64,000 nucleotides of DNA from Sulfopaludibacter sp963835555. GTDB taxonomy: Bacteria; Acidobacteriota; Terriglobia; Bryobacterales; Bryobacteraceae. Made by a program: the position numbers and the translations under genes. The stretch lies in contig CAWIGC010000008.1 of NCBI GenBank assembly GCA_963835555.1, forward strand, positions 186,001-250,000. The letters are read 5' to 3'. Below, one piece after another: positions 29,069-40,270 of the stretch. The notes below the pieces were generated by a model. That model was not told the DNA's origin. It was given only the letters and a program-made list of their open reading frames with translations, and did no database searches. The stretch's first letter is position 1, and every line of letters begins with the position of its first letter.

Positions 29069-30913
29069 GTGGAAGAAGAGATACTGGGAAAAGCTTACGA
29101 CGGCCGGTTAATGCGCCGGCTTTTGGGTTATATGCGACCTTACCGGGGACGCGTAGCCATTTCCCTGATCTTCCTGCTGGCTCAGTCCGTATTCCAGGTC
29201 ATGGGGCCGCTGCTGACTAAGACTGCCATCGATAAGTATCTTCGCCCCGAAGGTGCGCCCTCCTTTCTGGATTCCATGCTGCCGCCTGACGCCTGGGCCG
29301 GCCTCTCCCGCATCGGTCTGCTCTATCTGGCTGTTCTGGCGGGCGTTTTTGTCACCGAATTCGCCCAGACTTACCTCATGCAGTACACCGGCCAGTTGGC
29401 CATGTTCGACTTGCGCAAACAACTCATGGAACATCTGCAGCGCCTGGACCTGGCCTTTTACGATCGCAATCCCGTGGGCCGCCTCGTAACCCGCGTGACC
29501 ACCGACGTTGACGTCCTCAACGACCTGTTCGCCTCCGGCCTGGTGACCATCCTCGGCGACGTGCTGGTGCTCGGATTCATATTGGCTATCATGTTCCGGC
29601 TAAGCCCCCTGCTGGCCTGCATCATGCTCGGCGCCATGCCTGTGGTGATTTTGGTTACAGTCATCTTCCGCCGCAGCGTGACCCAGAGTTACCGCCGCAT
29701 CCGCGTGGCCATTGCCCGTATCAACGCATACATTCAGGAGCACATCACCGGCATCGTGGTGCTGCAGCTTTTCAATCGCGAGCGCCGGAGTTCGGCGGAG
29801 TTCGAAGTCGTGAACCGGCAGCATATGGAGGCGTATAAAGACGCCATCACGGCATACGGCTGGTTCTATCCGGTGATCGAGTTCATCTCTATGCTGGCCC
29901 TTGCGGGCATCCTGACTTACGGCGGATTCCGGGTCCAGGCCGGCGGCCTCACCCTCGGAGTGGTGGCGGCCTTTCTGCAATACGGTCTGCGGTTCTTCCG
30001 GCCGATTCAGGACCTCAGCGAAAAGTACAACATTCTGCAAGGCGCCATGGCGTCATCCGAACGTATCTTCACCCTGCTGGACACGGAGGCCGGCATTCTC
30101 CCGCCCTCCCACCCGGCGCCGGTGGCTGCGGCCATTGCGCCCATCCAATTCGACCGCGTCTGGTTCGCCTATCACGGCGAAGACTGGGTCCTGCAGGACG
30201 TCAGCTTTACCATCGAACCCGGCGAGACCATCGCCGTGGTGGGCCACACCGGCGCCGGTAAGACCACGCTGATCAGCCTGCTGCTGCGCTTTTACGATAT
30301 CCAGCGCGGCAGTATTCGCATCGGTGGAGTCGATATCCGCCAGATGGATCCGCTGGAGTTGCGCCGCCAGTTCGGTGTGGTGCTGCAGGATCCCTACCTG
30401 TTCACCGGCACCCTGGCCGAAAACATCCGGCTGGGCACGGACAGCATCCAGCAGGAGCAGGTGGAGGCTGCCGCCGAACAGGTCAACCTGCTCGACTTCA
30501 TCCGCAGCCTGCCGGAAGGTTTCGCGCAGCCCATTCGCGAACGCGGCAGCGGACTCTCCACCGGCCAGAAGCAGCTCATCAGCTTCGCCCGTGCCCTGGC
30601 TCACGATCCGCGCTACCTGATCCTGGACGAGGCCACTTCCAGCGTCGATACCGAAACTGAAATGCGTGTCAGCGATGCCTTGAACCGCATGGTCCAAGGG
30701 CGTACCTCGATTATCATTGCGCACCGCCTTTCCACCATCCAGCGCGCCGACCGTATCCTGGTAATGCACAAAGCCAGGCTGCGGGAATCCGGCACCCACC
30801 AGCAGCTCCTGGCGCAGCGCGGCATCTACTGGAAGCTATACCAGCTCCAATACAAGGATCAGGAACTGGCCACCGTCGGTACCGTGGCGAAAGACACTCC
30901 GGCGCCTGCGTAA
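29069..30913 (+). CDS. ABC exporter, fused permease and ATPase (MdlB/MsbA-like)
   Basis: The frame opens with GTG at 29069 and encodes 614 aa. Six transmembrane segments form an ABC-1-type domain (residues about 20-330; FDLRKQLMEHLQRLDLAFYD, then RVTTDVDVLNDLF). The ATPase domain has Walker A GHTGAGKTTLISLLL, Q-loop QFGVVLQDPYLF, signature LSTGQKQLISFARA and Walker B YLILDEATSSVD. It works as a dimer exporting lipid, peptide or drug; the substrate is unknown. The last ~18 codons lie inside the first copy of a 231-bp tandem repeat. Confidence 0.94.
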   Translation: MEEEILGKAYDGRLMRRLLGYMRPYRGRVAISLIFLLAQSVFQVMGPLLTKTAIDKYLRPEGAPSFLDSMLPPDAWAGLSRIGLLYLAVLAGVFVTEFAQTYLMQYTGQLAMFDLRKQLMEHLQRLDLAFYDRNPVGRLVTRVTTDVDVLNDLFASGLVTILGDVLVLGFILAIMFRLSPLLACIMLGAMPVVILVTVIFRRSVTQSYRRIRVAIARINAYIQEHITGIVVLQLFNRERRSSAEFEVVNRQHMEAYKDAITAYGWFYPVIEFISMLALAGILTYGGFRVQAGGLTLGVVAAFLQYGLRFFRPIQDLSEKYNILQGAMASSERIFTLLDTEAGILPPSHPAPVAAAIAPIQFDRVWFAYHGEDWVLQDVSFTIEPGETIAVVGHTGAGKTTLISLLLRFYDIQRGSIRIGGVDIRQMDPLELRRQFGVVLQDPYLFTGTLAENIRLGTDSIQQEQVEAAAEQVNLLDFIRSLPEGFAQPIRERGSGLSTGQKQLISFARALAHDPRYLILDEATSSVDTETEMRVSDALNRMVQGRTSIIIAHRLSTIQRADRILVMHKARLRESGTHQQLLAQRGIYWKLYQLQYKDQELATVGTVAKDTPAPA

Positions 30914-31551
30914 GCGCGGCGGGTTCTACCTGCGCACCGGCGGCTGGCTTGCCAGAAGCGAAAGTACTTCCAGAATCTCCGTGCGTGTGGATGGGTCGAA
31001 CTCCAGATAGCGCCGGTCGCCCTGGCCCGGGATGAAATGAGTGCCTCCGTTCGGATCCACCTGGACGATTCCCGGCTCGGACCGCGTGATCAAAAACTGG
31101 CCACCGTCGGTACCCTGGCGAAAGACACTCCGGCGCCTGCGTAAGCGCGGCGGGTTCTACCTGCGCACCGGCGGCTGGCTTGCCAGAAGCGAAAGTACTT
31201 CCAGAATCTCCGTGCGTGTGGATGGGTCGAACTCCAGATAGCGCCGGTCGCCCTGGCCAGGGATGAAATGAGTGCCTCCGTTCGGATCCACCTGGACGAC
31301 TCCCGGCTCGGACCGCGTGATCAAAAACTGGCCACCGTCGGTACCGTGGCGAAAGACACTCCGGCGCCTGCGTAAGCGCGGCGGGTTCTACCTGCGCACC
31401 GGCGGCTGGCTTGCCAGAAGCGAAAGTACTTCCAGAATCTCCGTGCGTGTGGATGGGTCGAACTCCAGATAGCGCCGGTCGCCCTGGCCAGGGATGAAAT
31501 GAGTGCCTCCGTTCGGATCCACCTGGACGATTCCCGGCTCGGACCGCGTGA
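30860..31551. repeat. 231-bp tandem triplication across two convergent gene ends
   Basis: Three copies (30860-31090, 31091-31321, 31322-31551) differ at only about five positions. Each copy contains the 3' end of the ABC exporter including its stop, the roughly 12-bp original intergenic gap, and the 3' end of the nucleoside hydrolase. Copy-specific changes are CAGGAACTGG versus CAAAAACTGG, GTACCGTGG versus GTACCCTGG, TGGCCCGGG versus TGGCCAGGG, and GACGATTCC versus GACGACTCC. Both genes stay intact because only their overlapping tails were copied. The short ORFs within the copies are not genes. Confidence 0.95.
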
Positions 31552-32323
31552 AGTAGCCGTGCTCGGGCCGCACCGCCTCCAGCGCGGCGGTAAGATCCCA
31601 GGTAGGCCGGTCATAGGGCATCTGGTGATAGGCGCGGTACGATTCCGCAACCGGGTGCGGGCGCGCGTAGGAGAAATCGTGCTCGATACTGGCCGCGGGA
31701 TAAAGAAGTTCCTTCCCGATTTCGAATCCGCTGAACACGATCGGCGTGGGCCAGCGTTCAAACACCGCTTTGGCCGATTCGATATCGATGCGGACGTTGT
31801 ACTCCGGCTCTCCGCCCGCGAAGTTGCCCGCCATCGCCACCACCAGCGCCACCTTTTCTTTGATCAGGGCGGCGCCCCCCGGAGAGCGGAGCAGCGCCGC
31901 CAGGTTGGTGCTGAACCCTGTCTGCACGATCACCACCCTTTGCGCCGAGCCGCTCAGCAGACGGCGCAATACCGTGGGCGCCGCTTCGGCCGTTTTTTCC
32001 TCGGCCACCGGCGCGCTGTGCAACGCGGCTGTCATGTAGCCATCCCCGGCGCCCCCTTTCAGAGTTTCGATGGCGGCGCCCACGGGCAGCCCGGCGCGCC
32101 CGTAAAATCGATTGATCATTCGCACGTATGGAACCGCCGAAGGGTGAGCATTGGTGAGGGTGACGCCGATGAGCTGGCACTCGCCGCGATCGGTCAGCGC
32201 GTGCAGCATGGCCAGCGCCAGTGCGTCGTCGATATCGTTGCCCATATCCGTATCGAAGATCACCGGGCGGGCGGCCAGGCACAGATTCGCCAGCAGCAGA
32301 GCCAATAGCAGAATGCGACGCAT
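31388..32323 (-). CDS. Secreted nucleoside hydrolase (IUNH family)
   Basis: The ATG at 32323 starts a signal peptide (RRILLLALLLANLCLAA). The mature protein begins RPVIFDTDMGNDIDDALALA, which contains the calcium-binding DxDxxxDD motif of inosine-uridine nucleoside hydrolases. Later come VQTGFSTNLAALLRSPGGAA and PIVFSGFEIGKELLYPAA. Export suggests hydrolysis of extracellular or periplasmic nucleosides, or a sugar-related activity as in other secreted relatives. Its 3' end lies in the third copy of the 231-bp repeat. Confidence 0.92.
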   Translation of the reverse strand: MRRILLLALLLANLCLAARPVIFDTDMGNDIDDALALAMLHALTDRGECQLIGVTLTNAHPSAVPYVRMINRFYGRAGLPVGAAIETLKGGAGDGYMTAALHSAPVAEEKTAEAAPTVLRRLLSGSAQRVVIVQTGFSTNLAALLRSPGGAALIKEKVALVVAMAGNFAGGEPEYNVRIDIESAKAVFERWPTPIVFSGFEIGKELLYPAASIEHDFSYARPHPVAESYRAYHQMPYDRPTWDLTAALEAVRPEHGYFTRSEPGIVQVDPNGGTHFIPGQGDRRYLEFDPSTRTEILEVLSLLASQPPVRR

Positions 32324-32372
32324 GTCCCTTAGCATATCGCCCTACAACCCGCTGGTATAATGAAAGTTCCCT

Positions 32373-35168
<2,796 letters not shown>

Positions 35169-35189
35169 AATCGTACTGGGAGATCCGCA

Positions 35190-36014
35190 ATGCGATCCGT
35201 TTCGCTCCTGGCATTCCTGCCCACCCTTCTCTGCGGCGCGGCGTCGCTGCAGATTGTGCAGCCCATCGTCAGTCAGTCCGAGGGCGGCGTGGCCGATGCG
35301 CCCGGAACCACCCACGTGCCCGGTGAGATCCTCTTCTTCACCTGCCGGGTTGCTAATTTCACCAAGTCTCCGGAAGAGAAGATTCACCTGGCATATTCGG
35401 TGCAGCCTTTCGATCCGAAAGGCGTGCCGCTCACGGAACTTTACAAGAATGAACTGACCGATGAAATCAGCCCGCAGGATAAGGAGTGGATGCCTCGAAT
35501 CGCCACGGAAGTGCCCATCCCGCCCCTGGTGATGTCCGGCAATTACAAGATCCTGGTCAAGGTGGAGGATTTGGTCGCCCACACCACAACCGAACTCTCG
35601 GTGCCGTTCCAGGTTCGCGGCCACGAAGTGCCCCCCAGCGATACCCTGATCGTGCGTAATCTCCGTTTCTTCCGCAACGAAGCCGACACCCAGCCTGTCG
35701 CTAAACCGGCCTACAAAGCCGGAAGCACCATCTGGGTGAAATTCGATATGACCGGATACAAGTTCGGCCCGGCCAACAAGATCGATGTCAGTTACATTTT
35801 CAAGATTCTGAGCGGCGACAAAGTTCTGTACACCAATCCGGAACCCGCGGGCGATCAGACCGAATCGTTTTATCCAAAGACGTATGTCACCGGCGAGTTC
35901 AGCGTGCCCATTCAGCCCAACGTAAAGCCCGGTGAGTATGCCATTCAGGTGGAGGTGAAAGACGCCGTGGGAAATCAGAATTATCAGGTCAAGCACGCGT
36001 TCACGGTGGAATGA
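35190..36014 (+). CDS. Secreted protein of unknown function with two beta-sandwich-like halves
   Basis: The protein has 274 aa with a signal peptide (RSVSLLAFLPTLLCGAASL). The two halves (about residues 20-145 and 150-274) show alternating beta-strand patterns with similar features: VPGEILFFTCRVANF and YKAGSTIWVKFDMTGYKF, each ending in a GxYxIxVxVxD segment (SGNYKILVKVEDLV; PGEYAIQVEVKDAVG). This suggests an internal duplication of an Ig-like domain. I do not recognise a named family. It starts 21 nt after uvrA, and its stop overlaps the ammonia-lyase start (ATGA), so co-translation with that gene is likely. Confidence 0.7.
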   Translation: MRSVSLLAFLPTLLCGAASLQIVQPIVSQSEGGVADAPGTTHVPGEILFFTCRVANFTKSPEEKIHLAYSVQPFDPKGVPLTELYKNELTDEISPQDKEWMPRIATEVPIPPLVMSGNYKILVKVEDLVAHTTTELSVPFQVRGHEVPPSDTLIVRNLRFFRNEADTQPVAKPAYKAGSTIWVKFDMTGYKFGPANKIDVSYIFKILSGDKVLYTNPEPAGDQTESFYPKTYVTGEFSVPIQPNVKPGEYAIQVEVKDAVGNQNYQVKHAFTVE

Positions 36015-37504
36015 TGGCCGGAAGAGTAGTGGTAGGGGCGGACCCGCTGTCCATCGAAGACGTCGTGCGCGTGGCGCGCGAAGCCGCCGAAGTGCGCCTC
36101 ACCGGCGGAGCCAGGACGCGAATCGCCAACGGCCGCGCTCATCTGGAACAGATGCTGGCGCGGGGCGAGCGGATCTACGGCGTCAACACCGGAGTGGGCG
36201 GCAATATCGGAATCTCGCTCGCGCCGGAGCAGATGGACACGCTGCAGCACAATCTGATGCGCCATCTGGCCTGCGGCACCGGGCAGGCGCTGCCGAATGA
36301 CGTGGTGCGGGCGGCCACCCTCTTGCGTATTGTCACCTTCGCCACCGGGGCTTCGGCGGTCCGCAATATCCTGGTGGATGCGCTGGCCGCCCTGCTCAAT
36401 CGCGGCGTGACGCCCGTGGTTCCGCGTTACGGATCGGTCGGCGCCAGCGGGGACCTGATGCCGTCCGCCTACATCGCCCGTGTGCTGGTGGGTTTCGGCG
36501 AGGCGGAAGTAAACGGGCGGCGCTTGCCCGCGGAAGAGGCGTTGGAATCGGTCGGCCTGCGCCCCCTTCATTTCGCTCCGAAAGAGGGCCTGGCGTTGAT
36601 CAACGGCACCACCGTGATGACTGGCGCGGCCGCTCTGCTGTGGGTGGATGCGTTCCATGTGCTGCGCGCGCTTCTGGCCGGCGTGGCCCTCTCCATCGAA
36701 GCCATGCAGGCGCCGGATCTGCCGTTCCAGCCCTGGGTGCATGAGAGCAAGGGCCATCCGGGCCAGGTGGCAGTAGCCGCCCATCTGTTGGAATTGCTGC
36801 GCGGTTCCGGGTATACCCGGGCATCCAGCGGGCAGACCAGCTATTCCCTGCGCTGCGTGCCGCAGGGACTGGGGCCCGCCTGGGAGGCGCTCCAGGATTC
36901 GCGGGCCGTGATCCAGCGGGAAATCAACTCCGCCAACGATAATCCGCTGATCCATCCCGATACCGGCGTCATGTATAAGGCGGGGAACTTCTATGGCGGC
37001 CATATTGCCCGCCTGCTGGACACCTGGAAGATCGATTTCGCCGTGATGGCGAATTGGGGCAATGCCCTGATGGCCGTGCTGGTGGACGACAAGTTCAACG
37101 CCGGACTCCCCGTGAACCTCACACCTGAGCCCGGCGTGAATTGCGGCTTCAAAGGCATGCAGTTGAGTGTCACCAGCCTGGCCTGTGCCGTGCGCCAGAT
37201 GGCCGGGCCGAGTTCGATTCATTCCCTGCCCACGGATCAGTACAACCAGGATGTGGTGAGCCTGGGGATGCACTCGGCCGTCACCGCGATGGACGCGCTC
37301 GAGTGCGTGCGTCATCTCGCCGCCATGGTGCTTTTGGCCGCGACTCAGGCGGTGGATCTTCGCGGCGGTCCGGACCCCTTGGGTGAGGGAACGCGGCGTG
37401 CTTACCAAAGCGTCCGCCAAGTCGCCGCTTTTCAGGACAAAGACCGCGCCATGGAAGTCGAAGTCGCCGCGGTCACCGCCAAAATCCGCGGCGGAGAGTT
37501 TTAA
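36011..37504 (+). CDS. MIO-dependent aromatic amino acid ammonia-lyase or aminomutase
   Basis: The protein has 497 aa of the histidine/phenylalanine/tyrosine ammonia-lyase family. The Ala-Ser-Gly triad that forms the MIO cofactor is at residues 145-147 in YGSVGASGDLMPSAYIA. The catalytic Tyr loop is YGVNTGVGGNIG (about residue 56), and further conserved parts are LINGTTVMTGAAALLW and NDNPLIHPDTG. The substrate-selectivity position reads HL (residues 85-86, NLMRHLACGTG), as in tyrosine ammonia-lyases, rather than the SH of histidine ammonia-lyases. No histidine-degradation genes are adjacent. Tyr or Phe lyase, or an aminomutase, is more likely than HutH. Confidence 0.85.
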   Translation: MMAGRVVVGADPLSIEDVVRVAREAAEVRLTGGARTRIANGRAHLEQMLARGERIYGVNTGVGGNIGISLAPEQMDTLQHNLMRHLACGTGQALPNDVVRAATLLRIVTFATGASAVRNILVDALAALLNRGVTPVVPRYGSVGASGDLMPSAYIARVLVGFGEAEVNGRRLPAEEALESVGLRPLHFAPKEGLALINGTTVMTGAAALLWVDAFHVLRALLAGVALSIEAMQAPDLPFQPWVHESKGHPGQVAVAAHLLELLRGSGYTRASSGQTSYSLRCVPQGLGPAWEALQDSRAVIQREINSANDNPLIHPDTGVMYKAGNFYGGHIARLLDTWKIDFAVMANWGNALMAVLVDDKFNAGLPVNLTPEPGVNCGFKGMQLSVTSLACAVRQMAGPSSIHSLPTDQYNQDVVSLGMHSAVTAMDALECVRHLAAMVLLAATQAVDLRGGPDPLGEGTRRAYQSVRQVAAFQDKDRAMEVEVAAVTAKIRGGEF

Positions 37505-37514
37505 GCCGGAAGAG

Positions 37515-39299
37515 CTACGCACCAGCCTGCCTGCTCGGAATGTCCGCTTCGCCCCATCCGGCGGGCGTGATTACCCGTACCCTGAGGTCCACCGTCTCTG
37601 CATGAGGGCTGTTCCAGGTGATCTCGTAGCGAGCCAGCAGATTCAGATAAGCCAGTTCCAGAAGACGGACGATTTCGTCGTCCGTTTCGGCGACCTGAAA
37701 ACCGGCCTTCGCCCGGCGGCAGAAATCCTCCACCTTCGGGCTGGCTATTGTGGAGATTACCTGCACGCTGGCGCGCGAACTGAGCACCGTGGAAACCAAA
37801 CCTTCCCCCGCGGACCGCAACGGATCGGCGTGGCTGAATACGATCAAATGCCGTTTGCCGCGATTCTGGCCCTGGTCACTGCGCACGGCCCGCAAGATGG
37901 TCCGCCACAACTCGGTACACTCGCTGCGCGCCTCCGGCTGTGCCAGCGCCTTATCCAAAGCGTCGGCGCCGGAGACAAACGGCAGCGGTTCGTCTACCGG
38001 CCCCGGGCTGCCATCCTCGCCTTCGCCGGCAAGGTATGCCGATACTGCCCAGAGATCCGAGGGGCGCTTCCACGAGCGGCACGCCGTGACGCCCCGCGAC
38101 CACGCCGTGGAACTCCGCACCATGTCGCGGGAAGCGGCAAATACCACCGACATGGCTTCGGCGCGCGTCTTCTCGTGGATTCTGTATTCCATAATGGCCT
38201 GGCCGTTTTCCAATACCAGAAACTGGGTCGGCAGGATGAATGGCTCCGTCTGGTCTTCCGTGCCCGCCACCGCGACACGCAGGCGTCGGTTGCCTTTCGA
38301 TGCAGCCCCCAGAGACATCCTTCCCGTGACCACCCACGGCTTGTTCAGCCGGGATTGCGCCAGCGCATTCTTGATTCGCCCCAACGCCGTGAGGCTGCGG
38401 GAGCGCACCGCCTGGTCGGAGTCGCGCAACATCCCGGCGAGCGATTCAGTGAACCGCGGATCCCCGCTTTCGCCCATCACCCATGCCGCCGTCGAGCGGA
38501 AGAGCGCCGATTCATGCTGCGCCATTTTGATCACATCGGGAATCACGCGATGGTCGCCCAGGCGGTACAGAGCCGCCAGTGCGTTTCCCGCCACCCGGTT
38601 GTTGTTATCTCGCGTCGTGGCCAGCAGCAGCGCCCGCGCTTCCTCCGAATCCAGGCCCCAAATCGATTCGATCGCGTTGGCGCGCACGCGCGAGTCCGCT
38701 TCCTGCAACCGTTTTTGAACCCACCGTACGCTCCGGCTGCCGCGCCCGATCATCTTGACCGCCTGGGAGCGTAGATACGGATTAGGATGGCGTAGCAGCC
38801 GCATCAGCGAAGACTGGATCCGGCTGCCGTCGGAAATTTCGCCGAGCACCGCCATCAGCCGGGCCGCATGTTCGGCCGGCATCGGCTCTCCGCCATCGCC
38901 GAAGCTCTCGGCCAGAGCCTTAGCCAGCGAGACGTCCGTCATCGAGTCGATCCGCGTGGCCGACCGCGCCAGCGTCAGCGCCTGCGGTTTGGTCAGCACG
39001 GGGTCGCACAATGCCCGCCGCAGCAGGTCGTAGGACACGAATAGCGTCACCAGGTACTGGCACCCTCGCGAGTCCCCCTGGCTCCTCAGGATGTCCAACG
39101 CACTGGAATAGAATCCATCCCGATCCCCCTCCAGCAGTTCGCGAATCAGCTTGCGGTTTTCCACTGCGTCGCGGTCGAAATGGCGCACCAGCGCTTGCAG
39201 CGAGGCATTCAGGTCATCCGGCGGACGCGGTGGTATGGAAGCAGTGGCGGCCACATAGCTTAAATCGGCGGCTACCGCCGGAACTTTAGCCCCGGCCAT
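37515..39299 (-). CDS. HEAT-repeat protein with VWFA-related acidobacterial domain, degenerate MIDAS
   Basis: The protein has 594 aa. Residues about 120-330 are HEAT-type helical pairs (LMRLLRHPNPYLRSQAVKMI, VQKRLQEADSRVRANAIESI, AGMLRDSDQAVRSRSLTALG). Residues about 340-594 resemble the VWFA-related acidobacterial family: FLVLENGQAIMEYRI, MSVVFAASRDMVRSS, RHLIVFSHADPL, VQVISTIASP and the closing ARYEITWNSPH followed by VDLRVRVITPAGW. The expected DxSxS metal site is replaced by AASRD, so metal binding is doubtful. No clear signal peptide is seen from this start. Convergent with the ammonia-lyase, 10 nt apart. Confidence 0.65.
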   Translation of the reverse strand: MAGAKVPAVAADLSYVAATASIPPRPPDDLNASLQALVRHFDRDAVENRKLIRELLEGDRDGFYSSALDILRSQGDSRGCQYLVTLFVSYDLLRRALCDPVLTKPQALTLARSATRIDSMTDVSLAKALAESFGDGGEPMPAEHAARLMAVLGEISDGSRIQSSLMRLLRHPNPYLRSQAVKMIGRGSRSVRWVQKRLQEADSRVRANAIESIWGLDSEEARALLLATTRDNNNRVAGNALAALYRLGDHRVIPDVIKMAQHESALFRSTAAWVMGESGDPRFTESLAGMLRDSDQAVRSRSLTALGRIKNALAQSRLNKPWVVTGRMSLGAASKGNRRLRVAVAGTEDQTEPFILPTQFLVLENGQAIMEYRIHEKTRAEAMSVVFAASRDMVRSSTAWSRGVTACRSWKRPSDLWAVSAYLAGEGEDGSPGPVDEPLPFVSGADALDKALAQPEARSECTELWRTILRAVRSDQGQNRGKRHLIVFSHADPLRSAGEGLVSTVLSSRASVQVISTIASPKVEDFCRRAKAGFQVAETDDEIVRLLELAYLNLLARYEITWNSPHAETVDLRVRVITPAGWGEADIPSRQAGA

Positions 39300-39319
39300 T
39301 ATGAAATAATCGACTCGCG

Positions 39320-40231
39320 ATGCTGCGAATGCCGCTCCTCCTCATAACCGCGCCCTTATTATGCGCGCAATCCCCGGCCTTCGAGGTCGCGTCCGTGAAA
39401 GCCTCATCCCAGCCGGTAAAACAGCCGATGTTCTGTATCGGCCCGTGCACCTTCGGCGAACGCTTGACCGTCGCCGGCACGCGCGTGGATATCCGCTACA
39501 TGTCGCTGTTTAACCTGATTGTCGCGGCCTGGCGCATCCAGCCATACCAGCTTTCCGGGCCGGACTGGATGCGCTCCCAACGCTTCGATATTGCAGCCGG
39601 AATCCCCGCCGGCCTCTCCAAAGACCGGCTGCCTGAAATGCTCCAGGCGCTCCTCGCCGAAAGATTCAAACTCGCCATCCACCGTGAAAGCAGCGAGCAG
39701 CCGGTCTATGCCCTCGTGGCCGGCAAGGCAGGCCCGAAGCTCCAGCAGGCCACCGCGGACGCCCATGCCCCGCCTCCCAACCCGCCCGGCAGCCAGGAGC
39801 TGTACTCCCCGCAGGGTGAAGGCCGCGTGATGGAAAACGGCGACATTGCCATCGGCGGCGGTGCGTACGGCGTCATCCGCGGCGGCCGGGGCCCCAACGG
39901 GGTCATGCGATTCGAGTTCCAGACGCTGACCATGCCGGCTCTGGCGCAAATCCTGACCGCCCACCTCGATCGTCCCGTTGTCGATAGGACCAACCTGAAG
40001 GGCGTCTACCGGCTCGTCTCCGAGAACCGTCCGCCGTCCGCCGCCGCTGCCGGAGGGCGTAAAGGCGGGCAGCCCGGCCCCGATGCCCCCGATTCCGGCC
40101 CTCCGCCCGATCCCTTCGCCGAAGGGATGTACGCCGCGCTCGACAAAGCCGGTCTGAAGCTCGAGAAGTCCAAAGCGCCCGTCGAGAGGATTGTGGTCGA
40201 TCGTCTGGAAAAGATCCCAACGCCCAACTGA
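39320..40231 (+). CDS. Secreted TIGR03435/DUF3738 family protein
   Basis: The protein has 303 aa with a signal peptide (PLLLITAPLLCAQ) followed directly by the family opening SPAFEVASVKASSQP. Further family features are VDIRYMSLFNLIVAAWRIQP, YQLSGPDWMRSQRFDIAAG, ERFKLAIHRESSEQPVYALV, LAQILTAHLDRPVVDRT and TNLKGVYRL. Members expand strongly in Solibacter-type acidobacteria; their function is unknown. The region at about residues 235-265 is Pro/Gly-rich and less conserved. Divergent from the HEAT/VWFA gene, with starts 20 nt apart. Confidence 0.93.
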   Translation: MLRMPLLLITAPLLCAQSPAFEVASVKASSQPVKQPMFCIGPCTFGERLTVAGTRVDIRYMSLFNLIVAAWRIQPYQLSGPDWMRSQRFDIAAGIPAGLSKDRLPEMLQALLAERFKLAIHRESSEQPVYALVAGKAGPKLQQATADAHAPPPNPPGSQELYSPQGEGRVMENGDIAIGGGAYGVIRGGRGPNGVMRFEFQTLTMPALAQILTAHLDRPVVDRTNLKGVYRLVSENRPPSAAAAGGRKGGQPGPDAPDSGPPPDPFAEGMYAALDKAGLKLEKSKAPVERIVVDRLEKIPTPN

Positions 40232-40270
40232 GCGCCGCTTGGCCTAACTCGTGTGGGAGAATGTGCCAAT

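Noticed and set aside
31041..31472. Two near-identical 66-codon frames in the triplicated segment
   Set aside because: They are created by the 231-bp repeat and run antisense to the nucleoside hydrolase tail. They have no ribosome site or family match.
30860..31551. Possible CRISPR array because of regular spacing
   Set aside because: The units are 231 bp and nearly identical throughout, with no short repeat/unique spacer alternation and no cas genes.
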